Source of the DNA: Topomyia yanbarensis
Taxonomy: Eukaryota > Arthropoda > Insecta > Diptera > Culicidae
Reading direction: 5' to 3'
Assembly (NCBI RefSeq): GCF_030247195.1
Contig: NC_080672.1
Location: forward strand, 90,716,113-90,780,112
DNA: 64,000 nt
The notes beneath the pieces were generated by a model. The model worked only from the letters and a program-made list of their open reading frames with translations. It searched no databases and was not told the DNA's origin. Position 1 is the first letter of the stretch. Each line of letters begins with the position of its first letter. Below, in pieces: positions 1 to 10,497 of the stretch. The translations under genes and the position numbers were made by a program.

Positions 1-112
1 ATTTTTCACGCAGGGGATACAGGCCGTGTAAATGAAAACCGCGTAAATTTAAAAAACAACGCGTTAATGAAAACCGCGTAAATTTCAAAATCCGGTTAAA
101 AAACCTGAGTGT
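1..112. mobile_element. small CGCGTAAA-rich MITE, cut by the window start
   Basis: This short AT-rich segment is built from repeated CGCGTAAA-type words. It ends at the right in a run reading AAAAAACCTGAGTG followed by TA. The copy at 48828-48938 shares the internal phrase GATACAGGC and the same words, and begins with the matching inverted end CACTCAGGTTTTTTTTACGCG. It is therefore a miniature inverted-repeat element missing at most a few left-end bases at the window edge. There is no coding capacity. The superfamily is not established; a TA target is possible. Confidence 0.6.
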
Positions 113-1119
113 ACTCTCCTATATAAAATACTACGCTGCTGAACAGTGCAATAACTACAGAAGCACGTTGTCAGATGCCTTACTTATAAAAAACATATAA
201 CCGAAATATGAAACATGAAAACCAATTGGCTCTTTACCCTACGCAGCTACAAAGCGCCGTAAACATGGATTAACAAGTTACAACGCACACGCATGCATAA
301 AAATAAATATATTTTTTTCAAACGCAACATTCTTAAGCAGCACACACCGTATTGAATTAAATCCAAACCACCCCGCCCACCCACTTTGCAAATCATTCTG
401 TGACACCATGCTGGTACCCGACAAATCCGCACACGGCCACCGCTGCCGAAAATGCATAGCGTCTACCGCTTATTGTAGTGTCCAGACGCTGCAGCCATGA
501 TCTTACCCGTTCGACATAAGAACAAAAACTGATTCAAACGGGTACGCGTCACCTCTATTTATAAACTAACCGTATATGGTTTAGTCACTTAGGTGCGAGT
601 GTGTGCAAATGCCAACGTTACCGAAAATCGATAGCGCTTATTGCATCGCCCGGAGACGACGTTGCTCGTGTGGGATAAGAGCAACAACTGATTTAAACGG
701 ACATGCGTTGCTTCTATTTATGACTTTTCGTGTTTCATTGAGCAACTAAGCTGCCCTCTTTTGACGGCTGTGTCTGAGAAATCTGCCCCACGAATGGTAT
801 TTTTCCCGTTTTTTGTGAACTTTTTAATTTTACCAATTTCCAAAAGTCTACTTTTATTGGGGAGATATTAAATTATTACCAATATTTAAGTTAGGTGTTT
901 CTGAATCGGTTGGTGTATGAATGATTAAAATCCATCTAGTAATATCGGAGTTATAAGCGTGCAAACCTTACATTGTTTCGTTACATGGGAGATAGTTTAG
1001 ATTTTAGAATGACACCTAGCCCCAGATAGTGGAGTAAGACATTTTTAATGTCAAAAAATTCAAATTGGCTTACTTTGGTCATTAGAAGGAGAACCTTCCC
1101 TTAATTTAGTTTTTTATGG
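113..1119. other. non-coding stretch with a diverged direct duplication
   Basis: No gene is seen. About 120 bp is present twice, near 441-562 and 612-728. Both copies share CCGAAAAT, ATAGCG, CTTATTG, AACTGATT and TCTATTTAT in the same order, at a spacing of about 170 bp. Near 1000-1060 a short segment (TGACACCTAGCCCCAGATAG) recurs in inverse orientation near 16976-17020, so it is a small dispersed repeat. Confidence 0.5.
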
Positions 1120-1229
1120 TTAACCCTCCGGCACTCGCGCAAATGGCTCCCCGAATGAGCCGCCGCTGGTGCTGAAAAAATATTGTAGGTGTTGCGCAAA
1201 GTACAACGGCGCGAGTGCCGGAGGCTTAA
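1120..1229. mobile_element. 110-bp TTAA-flanked MITE
   Basis: TTAA at 1120-1123 and 1226-1229 bracket terminal inverted repeats: CCCTCCGGCACTCGCGC on the left, and its complement, with one mismatch at the outer base, on the right. Duplicated TTAA with C-rich ends is the hallmark of piggyBac-type elements. The element is far too short to code and must be mobilised in trans, if at all. Superfamily assignment rests on the target site only. Confidence 0.75.
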
Positions 1230-2513
1230 CTGTCAAAATTTACAGCTTATACGAGTATCTTTTCAACGAGCTATAGATGGTTATTGTCGAACTATTATTA
1301 AAATAGATATTTAACATTAAATTCAGATGAAAGATTTTTATAATTTTTCCCATAGCTAGAAATAAGACCAAAAATGCAATCAATTATTAACACTAAAACC
1401 ACTAATTTTAGGTAAGTAGCATCTTCAGAGAATTTAATGGATGCAATATGCCCTTCCTTTGGGCATTGTATTTTCGCAGACTAATCCATTATTTTTTTCT
1501 TTTCAGCTATTGTATTGAGATGACGCCTTCAGCAAATTTGTAGCTCTTTGTTTTGAAAATAACTTTAAAGAAGACACCAAATATCTATCTTGAATAGTTT
1601 TAAAAATTTATAGTACGTGGTTTCAAGATTACCCTTTGAAAAGCTGATCGGTCATTTATGGAAGTTATCCTTCAATGCCAGCTTCGTTCTCAGAGCAGCC
1701 TCGATAAGCTGTGCAGTGGTTATTTCAACCAGCTAAGAATTACACTACGGACCACCTGCTCCAAATAGGGAATCCCAATTCAATAGTGTCATGCGACCCG
1801 TGATACGGTTAAAATTAAAGTATTTATTTTTGAGGAGGTTTAAATTATACTTAATGGCGAACAGAGACTGGGAAGAATCGGGTGAACTCTATATTGCATT
1901 ACGCAGCGGAACGCTCGCTCTATACACCGAAGCTTTGTCGCCGATGATCGGTATTGTTTTTCCGGATTTCTGTTTGGGCTGGGGGTTTGGTGAAACGTTC
2001 GGCTGATGGTAGTTCAGGGAAATTTTGATGGATTGAGGTTATTAAATGCCCAGAGGCCGTTTGGCATCCGGCATAGCATTGAGCCACTGGGTTCCTGCTC
2101 CCATGTCGCAAAAGCCGGCTGAAAACAGGAGTCCCTAAGTCAAGATGAAGTTCCGTGCCGAGGACTTAAAGACTGGAGGTTGTAAAATATGCCAGCCACG
2201 CATGGAGCATTTTGGGTTTTAACATAACTATGTTATGTGAATCTCTGACGCAGTGGACCGTTATTTATTTCGCAAATCGTGGGAATCTAATTATGATCGT
2301 GTCCCATTTCAACCTCGCTACATGCGTTTACATTCCAACTTGCTTGGTGTCCTCTAATATAAACATACAGGAGCTATGCATCTATTTCGACTTATGCAGG
2401 AAGCTTCTACAGCACTGAAGAGAGAACCATACTTTCATAAAGAAAATTTCTATATTGGAAAGGTACTAAACACTGATTTTATTGCTTACAACGAGCTATC
2501 CGATCATTAATCA
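1230..2513. other. non-coding stretch, nothing recognised
   Basis: AT-rich sequence with only short open frames on either strand (at most about 70 codons), none with recognisable composition. No repeat structure was noticed apart from homopolymer runs. Confidence 0.5.
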
Positions 2514-3267
2514 TCGCTGATGTGCTATCTTATAACAAACGCCATTTTGGGGTGAACTGAGTTAGATATGCCACATTATTTGTCTGGAAAAGCTCTACAA
2601 AGTGGAGTTTCAGAATTTTGAAATTTTGCTTGGTTACTCAGATATAAGAGAAACGAGAAACGTGCTGAGAAATTTTTAATTTTTTGCTTCAAATGACTGT
2701 ATCTGGAGATTGGCTCGAGTTATCTTGATGCATAATATGTTTTTATGTGTAAAACTATCCGAGAAACACAATGACATAATCATTTTCAAAATAAAAATAC
2801 ACGAATTGTAAGAAAAATGCAGTTTATGTTTTAAACTGGCAACACTGAAACCAAAAACAACTATTTTTTTCAAGATTCCCTGACTCATTTCCTTCAAAAA
2901 GCATCTCACCGATTGTTTATAGACCAAATGAAACCAAAGATATGAATAAAAGTTAATGATTGATGATTTTTTCTATGGAAAATTTTCCGTGCGCGATTAT
3001 GACACGTCATACAAATTTTGTCATCAATACACACCTATGACACGTGTGAATGCGACTTGTGTTTACATTTATAGTAAAAACTCACAACATAGTCAACCGA
3101 CCTTCGTAATATTTGAGAGATCAATACAGAATAGATAGAAGCATCAATTGTCTTCTTTGAATTGTTAATACCATTTGTATGTTTCAAGATATTCAATCTC
3201 AAACTTTAAAAATCGTTTTTCTTGAAATGTGCCAAATGGCACTTGTCAGAAGATAGCACAACAGCGA
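2514..3267. mobile_element. candidate MITE with about 35-bp imperfect terminal inverted repeats
   Basis: The left end reads TCGCTGATGTGCTATCTTAT and continues to GCCATTTTGG. The inverse complement of the right end reads TCGCTGTTGTGCTATCTTCT and continues to GCCATTTGG. Roughly 30 of 36 positions agree. The interior is not palindromic and has no meaningful open frame. A clear target duplication was not identified, so the exact borders and class are open; two inverted copies of one short repeat are an alternative. Confidence 0.5.
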
Positions 3268-3287
3268 CGTAATGTGCATTTATAAGC

Positions 3288-3352
3288 GAGGTTGGGAATC
3301 GAACCCAGATGAGCTGCTTACAAGGCAATCAACTACGCCATGCCCGCCCACC
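3288..3352 (-). repeat. tRNA-derived SINE head, decayed
   Basis: On the minus strand a perfect pol III B box (GGTTCGATTCC) lies downstream of a degenerate A box (TGGCGTAGTTG). This is the same tRNA-like head as the better preserved copies at 42311-42472 and 62737-62904. The remainder of the SINE body is not recognisable. Confidence 0.65.
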
Positions 3353-5182
3353 TAATGATCTTCTGTTAACCTTCAAAGTTGCTCACCTTATCTTTACGGC
3401 CAATTTCTAATCATGAAGGTAAACCGATTTTCGCTGAAAACCAGTAAACTGCCACTGGAAAACTAGTTTTCAGCGAAAACCGGTATTCACCCAGTGAAAA
3501 AATTGGTTGTTAGTGGTACTGAAACAGTCGTGATCTGAAATGTCATATAGTATCGTGCTTATCAACGCAAAGACTGCGGTATAACTCTTTTATCATCCAA
3601 AAGCCTTTTTCTCGATCCAAAGTGATTGCTGCACTTCACTATTAAAAAGACTGAATTGCGATTCAATACGCGTATCTGCGCACTATTTGAAATCATAATG
3701 TGATGCATTATGATTCATATAACAATAGATAATGTTGTGCACTCAAATCAGGGTCGAAAGGTCCTATTGTCGTAAAAAACAACAGCGCACAAAGGAGGCA
3801 CACATACCATACTCAACTGATGGAAAACCGACCGCCATCGTGAGGCGTTTGCGGAACAAATCACTTTCGCCACCTTTCCTTTGTTGGTATATTCATTCCC
3901 ATGCGACGCAATCCCGTCATCGTCGGGTCGGATCGAATCGCACCCAAGGCACATATTCAAAACCCATCACACACTCTTTAGCGGCTCCTTTCAAGAGGCT
4001 CACTCACCTTTTCGCCCCGGTCCCGAAGCGGTTCGGCGGCCGGCTTGGGCTAAATTTTATCCCGTCGATCCACATTCAAAGTCAGTCAAGTGAAGCTAAA
4101 TCCCGCAAATATTTGGCCATAATCGTTGCTTCCAAACGGGCGGCAGGCAGTACAGAGATTAGAGCCTCCTGTCCTGGTGGAAAAAAAACCAAAAGAATAA
4201 AGAAAGCCGTGTCGTGCCGTGATACCTACCTACGGGTACTTACGCTTGATCTTTGAGGGTCCTACGAATGGATGGATGGATGGTCGGGATGGAGGTGGTT
4301 AGTTGGTTGCTGGGCAAGAAGGACCTTCGTCGATTTTGTGGGCAGGGAGTAGATGAAAAGAATTCGCGCTTCGGTGGAATTTGCCTGCCGGCTCACGGCG
4401 GTATTCCGAGGTTTAGAGCTTTTTGGTGAAATCTTATCGAAATGTCATGATGCGACATGTTTTTTGTTAAGTTTGTTTCTTGCAATATTGATATCTCTTT
4501 TTATGACCCACATGAATATTTAATTGCAGGGAAGCACGCTAAATTGTTTTTTTTTTTCCTAAAACATTTATTCTCTAGCACTCCGTTGGCATTTCCCGTA
4601 ATTCTAAGCAACTGACAAACACCGAAAACAAATAAATAAAAAATCCATCCTGAGCTGCTGTCTGCTGTCCGGATACGGACCCATCAAGAAGAAGATAAAA
4701 GAAGTAGGTAAACCTTATGAATACTGAATAAAACCAGCTGAATAAGGCAGTGTAAGAAGGTAAAACATAGCGAACCTATGTACGGTATTTTTTGTTTCGA
4801 AAGCAGCTACCGTAAGCCGCGTTACACAAGACAAAAATCTAGTGGAATATATCAAAGCGGATTTACACACATTAGACAGTGGATAGCTGTGCTTGTCAAA
4901 CGTCATATATTTTATGCATACACACTTTATTCCACCATGTCGGATCCCGCTTTTCGGTTGCCTCGTTCCGGAAAAAGTGAATATACGGTAGGCTCCTTCG
5001 CTGATCTCACAGGTAGTATTGGTTATGATTAGACTAATTAACTCTGTACATAGCTCGTATGAATGGCGTGGAGCGAATGTGTCAAGCATTGTATTAATCA
5101 TCATCCAATTACTATGAGAGAGAACTTTGAACTTTGAAATAAAAATTTCCATTTTCACGGAAAATTTCGCCATTTTATGAGT
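3353..5182. other. apparently single-copy stretch, no gene assigned
   Basis: 3422-3484 contains a small inverted repeat (GATTTTCGCTGAAAAC and its complement). 3730-4260 is GC-richer than its surroundings and holds an open frame of about 174 codons on the plus strand, but its composition (basic, Ser/His/Arg-rich) resembles no family I know. A consensus splice donor (GTAAGT) lies on the minus strand near 4239, also unassigned. A 152-codon open frame at 4715-5173 on the minus strand is likewise unrecognised. Confidence 0.4.
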
Positions 5183-5983
5183 AAAAACCTGTTTTAATCC
5201 ACCTAGAGGTGCAATTGTGCCTTTCTCATTTCTCCAAACTATGATTTAATAGCTGGTTCGTACAATATAAATCATGGAAATGTCTTTCATTCTTATTACA
5301 CTAAGAGCACCTTTTTGCATTCATCGTGGTATCGGTTTGAATCGGAGTTTTCTATGTGATCGCCGTAACTCCGGAGCCGGAAGTCGGATGGAGATGGAAT
5401 TTAATATCAGTTTCCGGGGACGCAGCACCTTTCATTTAAGACTAAGTTGATCAAATCGGTATAGTCATTTTCGAGAAACCAATATAACCGTTATTCAGAT
5501 TTTGGATGCTTCCGGATCTGTCGATGGTGGCCAGTGTGCCCAAAGAGACTTTGAATGACTGTTGGTGACCTAGATCTACAAATTCAATAGTTGTGGTTAC
5601 ATTTTGGAAAAAAATTCACCTTTTTACATTCATCGCAGAATTCGTTAGAATCGGTATTTGCTGCGTGATTGTACATATCACCCTGTAATTCAGGAACCAG
5701 AACTCGGATCCACACAAAATTCAACAGCAGCTAATGGACCTTTCTTTTAAAATCAAGTTTGTCAAAATCGGTTCAGAAAATTCCGAGAAACCGATGTGGA
5801 GAAATCAACAAATTTTGTTTTGTAACCATACTCTTCAACTCGTAATCCGGAACAAGATGTCAGTTGAAAATGAAATTCAATAGCAACCTATGGGAATATT
5901 ATACCTTTCATTTGAATCTTAATTTGTAAAAATCGGTTCAGCCATCTCCGAGAAACCGATGTGGATATTTTGTTTACAAATCC

Positions 5984-6048
5984 GCACATACATAAACACA
6001 TACATACACACATACATACACACATACATACACACATATACACACAGA
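5984..6048. repeat. CA/CATA microsatellite inside family A
   Basis: Alternating CACACATA and CATACATA units lie just before the conserved 3' part of the family A repeat. The same position carries a microsatellite in the other long-type copies. Confidence 0.9.
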
Positions 6049-6156
6049 TATTTTGCGATCTCGGCGAACTGAGTCGAATGTTATATGAGACTCGGCCCTC
6101 CGGGCCTCGGTTAGAAAGTCGGTTTGTAGAGCAATTGCACCTTTCTATATGAGAAA

Positions 6157-7604
6157 TAGGGCATTGCAAAAAAATTTTTTTTTGAATTCTCAAAGGCACC
6201 CCCTCTCATATTGTTGCAAATGTCAAAGTAAGCTCAGATGCCAAATTTCACATCATTTGGACAATTTTAGACCCCCGCCCACTTCGCTTGAAATTTTTTG
6301 AAATTGGTAGTATGGGAAAATATGGCGGAAAAATACATTAAATGCTATAACTTTTTAAGTAGCAATCAGAAAATTACAATTTACACCTGTTTTGGAAGGA
6401 AATAATCTTAGTATTTGAATAGAGATATATTTGTTTCTAGGAAAATACGGGAAAGTGGGGTACTGGGTCATTTTCCCTATTTTTAATGATTTTTCTGCTC
6501 CGTGATGCAAATTATACATATTTTGTAGTTTTTCTAATGTGAAAAAATCTCAAAAATCGATCGGAGTCTTTTTGACCTTTGTCCGAATACGAGAAGTTGG
6601 GGTTATATGGCCTTTTGTCATTCATATTAAACTTTATCATTTTCTCGTGAATATATCTCTATTATTCTTCACTCAATTTTAATAAACTATACCTTATTGA
6701 ACGTGGAAAATCCTTAGGATTATAACGAAAATAGATTCGTTACCAGTAAAATTCAGGAATATCAAATTATCTGACATATAGTGTCGATTTCACATTTTTA
6801 TCATAAAATCGCACATATTAACTCCATTTAACAACATAATTCTTATTTAATTTACTACTTTTAGTGTAAAATATGCTTAGGGATCACATGAGAAAAGTTT
6901 CATTCCTGCAAAAATAGGGGAAGTTGATGTATTAGGACAAATAATGAAAAAAATTAGATTTGTAGAGTAAATATCAAAAAGTTTGATGTTTATGAATTTT
7001 ACCTTTAACGTTTTTATTTTTGTTTTACTCCTCAGATTTTTACACGTTCAACAAGTTACATTTTATGAAAATTGATTGAAGAATAATAGAGATATATGCA
7101 TGAGAAAATGATAAAATTTAATATTAATGACCAAAAGCCCTATAACCCCAATTTCTCGTATCCGGACTAAGGTCAAAAGGATTCCGATCGATTTCTGAGA
7201 TTTTTGCACATTAGAAAAACTACAAAATATGTATGATTTGCATCACGGAGCAGAAAAATCATTAAAAATAGGGGATTTTTGGGCCAAAATGACCCAGTAC
7301 CCCACTTTTCCGTATTTTCCTAGAAACAAAATTATCTCCATTCAAATACAAAGATTATTTTCTTCCAAAAGAGGTATAAATTGTAATTTTCTGATTACTA
7401 CTTCAAAAGTTATAGCATTTAATGTATTTTTCCTCCATTTTTTCCCATAGTACCAATTTCAAAAAATTTCAAGCGAAGTGGGCGGGGGTCTAAAATTGTC
7501 CAAATGATGTGAAATTTGGCATCTGAGCTTACTTTGACATTTGACACAATATGAGAGGGGGGGCCTTTGAGAATTCAAAAAAAAATTTTTTTTGCAATGC
7601 CCTA
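6157..7604. mobile_element. 1.45-kb fold-back element with 8-bp target duplication
   Basis: The ends are TAGGGCATTGCAAAAAAA and its complement. The inverted arms run about 600 bp each (6157 to about 6760, and about 6985 to 7604) around a spacer of roughly 220 bp. The 8 bp ATGAGAAA at 6149-6156 are repeated at 7605-7612. Removing the element restores the CTATATGAGAAAGGCAAAAG end of family A, which is intact elsewhere in the window. An 8-bp duplication with a TAG start suggests a hAT-type transposase in trans. No open frame of a transposase is present. Confidence 0.92.
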
Positions 7605-8631
7605 ATGAGAAAGGCAAAAGAATAATATTTAATTAGCTTAATCAGCATGAGCTCGATGTTATCTTCATGTGATTATATTTTGAAATGTTTATGGAATGGG
7701 TTTGAAAGTGGAGGGAATGGGGGGTTAGTAGAGTGGGAGTGGAGGATGCGTCAGAAATCCTTCATCTTATTTCGGTACACGGGGTGGATGAAGGAAATGC
7801 GGCCGTGAGGGTGGTCCAAGGGGAGGGGAGTGATGAAGGAGGGAGGTGTAAGGGCAAGGCGGGGGGAGAGGTGGCAACGCAATACTCAACTGCATATTTT
7901 GCCTTCCATTTGAGACTTGGTTTGAGAAAATCGGTTCAGTCATCACCGAAGAACCGATGTGACTTTAATTGTGGAATATGCCCGGAATTCTGGACTTCCG
8001 GAATCGTTGATAGTGGACAATATATTCAAAGAATGTTTGATTGGCAATCAGTGATCTAGATCTGCGATTAGAAGTAATTTGGTGACCATTTCAATAGTTT
8101 TTAGCCTCTGAGGTATTACGATTGTACCGATTTATATGGGAAATTCCAGTGTATCCTTACTAACACCCCTGTAACTCCGGAAGCAAGAGTCAGAACCGAA
8201 TGAAATTCAGCAGCAGTCAATGGTATTACTGTATCTTTCATTTGAAATCAATTTTGTAGAAATCGGTAGAGAATTCGTTGTGGAATGGGTGTGATATAAG
8301 CTTAGGAACTGGGCGGGTTCCCCGGGGGCGTCATGAACCGTCATAGGTGGCCAATGTGGTCAAAGCTGCTTTGATTGATCATTAGTGATCCAGACCCGCA
8401 AACTAGAGTAATGTTACATCAATTTTAATATGTTTTACATCATTTGAACATCATGGTGGTACCAGTTTATATATGAATTTGCTGTGTGACCGCACTCTTC
8501 AACCCGTAACTCCGGAACCGGAAGTCGGATCAACTAAAAAATCAATAGCAGCTTATGGGAGCGTTATACCTTTCAGATGCCCCTAGGTTTGCGAAAATCG
8601 GTTCAGCCATCTCTGAGAAAATTGTGTGAGT

Positions 8632-9158
8632 TTAACCCTTTCATGCCCAACTTTTTTCTAGTGCATGTAGGGTTTCAAAACTATTTTTCCTTGAAAACGG
8701 TTGGGTCAAGAAACACGAAAAGCCTATTTTCATAAAGATAGGTGCTTCCATGGCAGTGCTAGAAGCTGGTAAATTTTTACCTTCTAATGCTCAACGTAAT
8801 TCTCCTAGAATGATTACAATAGTCCAATTACGTAGAAAACGTAGCCAACGACAGTCTAAATTGATAAATTTTATCAGTTTTCAATAATATTGCACCATAA
8901 CTAAGATATATGAAAAAATCATTTTCCGTCGTCAACGTAAACTATCCCTGGCAGCGCTGCTCCATCGGAATCCAATAAGAGTAATCGCAATAACTTCAGT
9001 TCTAGAGCTGATCCTTGTAATTGTTAATACTCAAATTAAAGACAATAATCACATTAATGAGCCTTACTTGTTTTTGTGAGCAAATCTCGCCTCAATCAAA
9101 AGTTATAGCTGTTTAAAAACGTTGTTGTCCACAAACAACATGGGCACGAATGGGTTAA
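8632..9158. mobile_element. TTAA-flanked MITE, copy 1
   Basis: TTAA at 8632-8635 and 9155-9158 flank ends CCCTTTCATGCCCAAC and the complement of CCCATTCGTGCCCATG. The internal sequence (for example TTAAAAACGTTGTTGTCCAC near the right end) is shared with the copy at 18243-18695. Duplicated TTAA indicates piggyBac-type mobilisation. There is no coding capacity. It lies inside a family A module, immediately 5' of its microsatellite. Confidence 0.82.
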
Positions 9159-9160
9159 AT

Positions 9161-9210
9161 GACACACACACATACACACACACACATACACACATACATA
9201 CACACACAGA
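9161..9210. repeat. CA/CATA microsatellite
   Basis: A CA-rich array at the conserved 3' position of a family A module; it now abuts the right TTAA of the inserted MITE. Confidence 0.88.
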
Positions 9211-9293
9211 CATTTGCCGATCTCGACGAACTGAATCGAATGGTCGATTTTTACAGTGATTGCATAGCCTTTCTTTATATGAGAAAGGCAAAA

Positions 9294-10497
9294 AGGTGCG
9301 AAATCGGCCAAGTCCCAAAAAGTCAATTTTTATAATAAAATTTTTTTTCGAGATATCATAAAATCTTGACGTTTCATGCATTTTAAAGATGTTTGGCATC
9401 AAAAATACGAATTCGATTTCTGAAATTTCATGAGGTCACCCCTTTGAAAAAAAATTGAGTTCCGGCTTATATGGGAATTTCATATGTGACCGGACGATTT
9501 AGTCTATATTTCCGGACCCATATAAGCGATCCGTACGAAATTTTATAGACATCTATGGGGATATTATAGCTATCATTTGGAACTAAGTTTGTGAAAATCG
9601 GCCCAACCATTTCCGGGAAACTGATGTGAGTTCGTAAAATTTGAAAGATGGCCGCTTTTCCCGGGCACTTCCGGAACCGTCTATGGTGGTCAATGTAATC
9701 AACGAAAGTTTGGTTGGCCGTCGGTGACCTAGAACAGCAAATTTAAGTTGTTTGAGAGACATTTTAGCGAAATTTTTACCTTTTTTGCTTAAATCGGAGT
9801 ATCGGTTTGAATCACAATTTGCTATGTGATCGCACGCCACAACCTGTAACTCCGGAACCGGAAGTCGGATCGGGATGAAATTAAATAGCCATTTACTGGG
9901 ACGCAATACCTTTCATTTGAGACCAAGTTTAGTCGAATCGGTCTAGCCATCTCCGAGAAACCGATGTGACTGTTATTCTGAATTAAGATACTTCCGCCGG
10001 GGCTTCCGGAACCGATGATGGTGGCCAATGTGGCCAAATAGACTTTGAATGGATGTTAGTGACCTAATACTACAAATCGAAGCAGTTGTGGTCATATTTT
10101 GGAAAAATTTTCACCTTTATACATTCATTGCAGAATTTATTAAAATCGACATTTTCTGCGTGTTCGTACTCATCACCCTGTAATTCCGGAACCGGAAGTC
10201 GGATCCATTATAAATTCAATAGCAGCCTATGGGAACGTTGCACCTTTCATTTGAGACTAAGTTTGTGAAAATCGGTTCAGCCATCTCTGAGAAAAGTGAG
10301 TGACATTTTTGGTCACATACACACACATACGCACATACACACACATACATACATACACACATACATGCACACACAGACATTTGCCGAACTCGACGAACTG
10401 AATCGAATGGTATATGTCACTCGGCCCTCCGAGCCTCCGTTAAAAAGTCGGTTTTCAGAGCAATTGCAATACCTTTCTATTGAGAAAGGCAAAAAGT
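9294..10497 (+). mobile_element. family A repeat, long type, 5'-truncated
   Basis: This copy starts abruptly at a point that lies internally in the complete copies (12684-13966 and 52817-54220, both minus strand), beginning AAGGTGCGAAATCGGC. It carries two or three diverged units of about 330 bp marked by CTCCGGAACCGGAAGTCGGA. These are followed by a CA/CATA microsatellite and the end CCTTTCTATTGAGAAAGGC. An open frame of about 107 codons on the minus strand (9583-9906) is kept in the same place in the other two copies. Confidence 0.7.
10317..10377. repeat. CA/CATA microsatellite
   Basis: CACATAC-type array at the standard position near the 3' end of a family A copy. Confidence 0.88.

Larger units (their letters stand above)
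5183..7619 (+). mobile_element. family A repeat, long type, interrupted by a fold-back element
   Basis: Family A copies begin at about AAAACCTGTTTTAATCCACC, followed by GGTGCAATTGTGCCTTTCTC, and end CCTTTCTATATGAGAAAGGC plus a short A run. This copy has both ends, but its right end is split by the 6157-7604 insertion. The interior holds diverged tandem units marked by CCGGAGCCGGAAGTCGGAT and by GAGAAACCGATGTG, then a CA/CATA microsatellite. No enzyme is encoded. The superfamily is not recognised; the two ends share CCTTTCTCAT in inverted orientation. Confidence 0.7.
7620..9293 (+). mobile_element. family A module, G-rich interior plus long-type units
   Basis: This follows directly after the previous module's GAGAAAGGCAAAA end and finishes with the same end near 9293. 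The first 250 bp resemble the interior of the short-type copies (TAATCAGCAT near 7638 matches the inverse of 15181-15200). The rest consists of units marked by CCGGAACCGGAAGTCGGATC. A TTAA element (8632-9158) is inserted just before the terminal microsatellite. Confidence 0.65.

Noticed and set aside
3732..4256. 174-codon plus-strand frame
   Set aside because: Overlaps a comparable minus-strand frame in GC-richer DNA; basic and Ser/His-rich composition, no domain, no intron signals consistent with it.
4715..5173. 152-codon minus-strand frame
   Set aside because: No recognisable motif, a plus-strand frame runs through the same region, and it ends in AT-rich non-coding sequence just before a family A copy.
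5888..6199. Frames rich in alternating Cys/Val/Met or His/Ile/Thr
   Set aside because: Translations of CA/CATA microsatellites, repeated at every family A copy.
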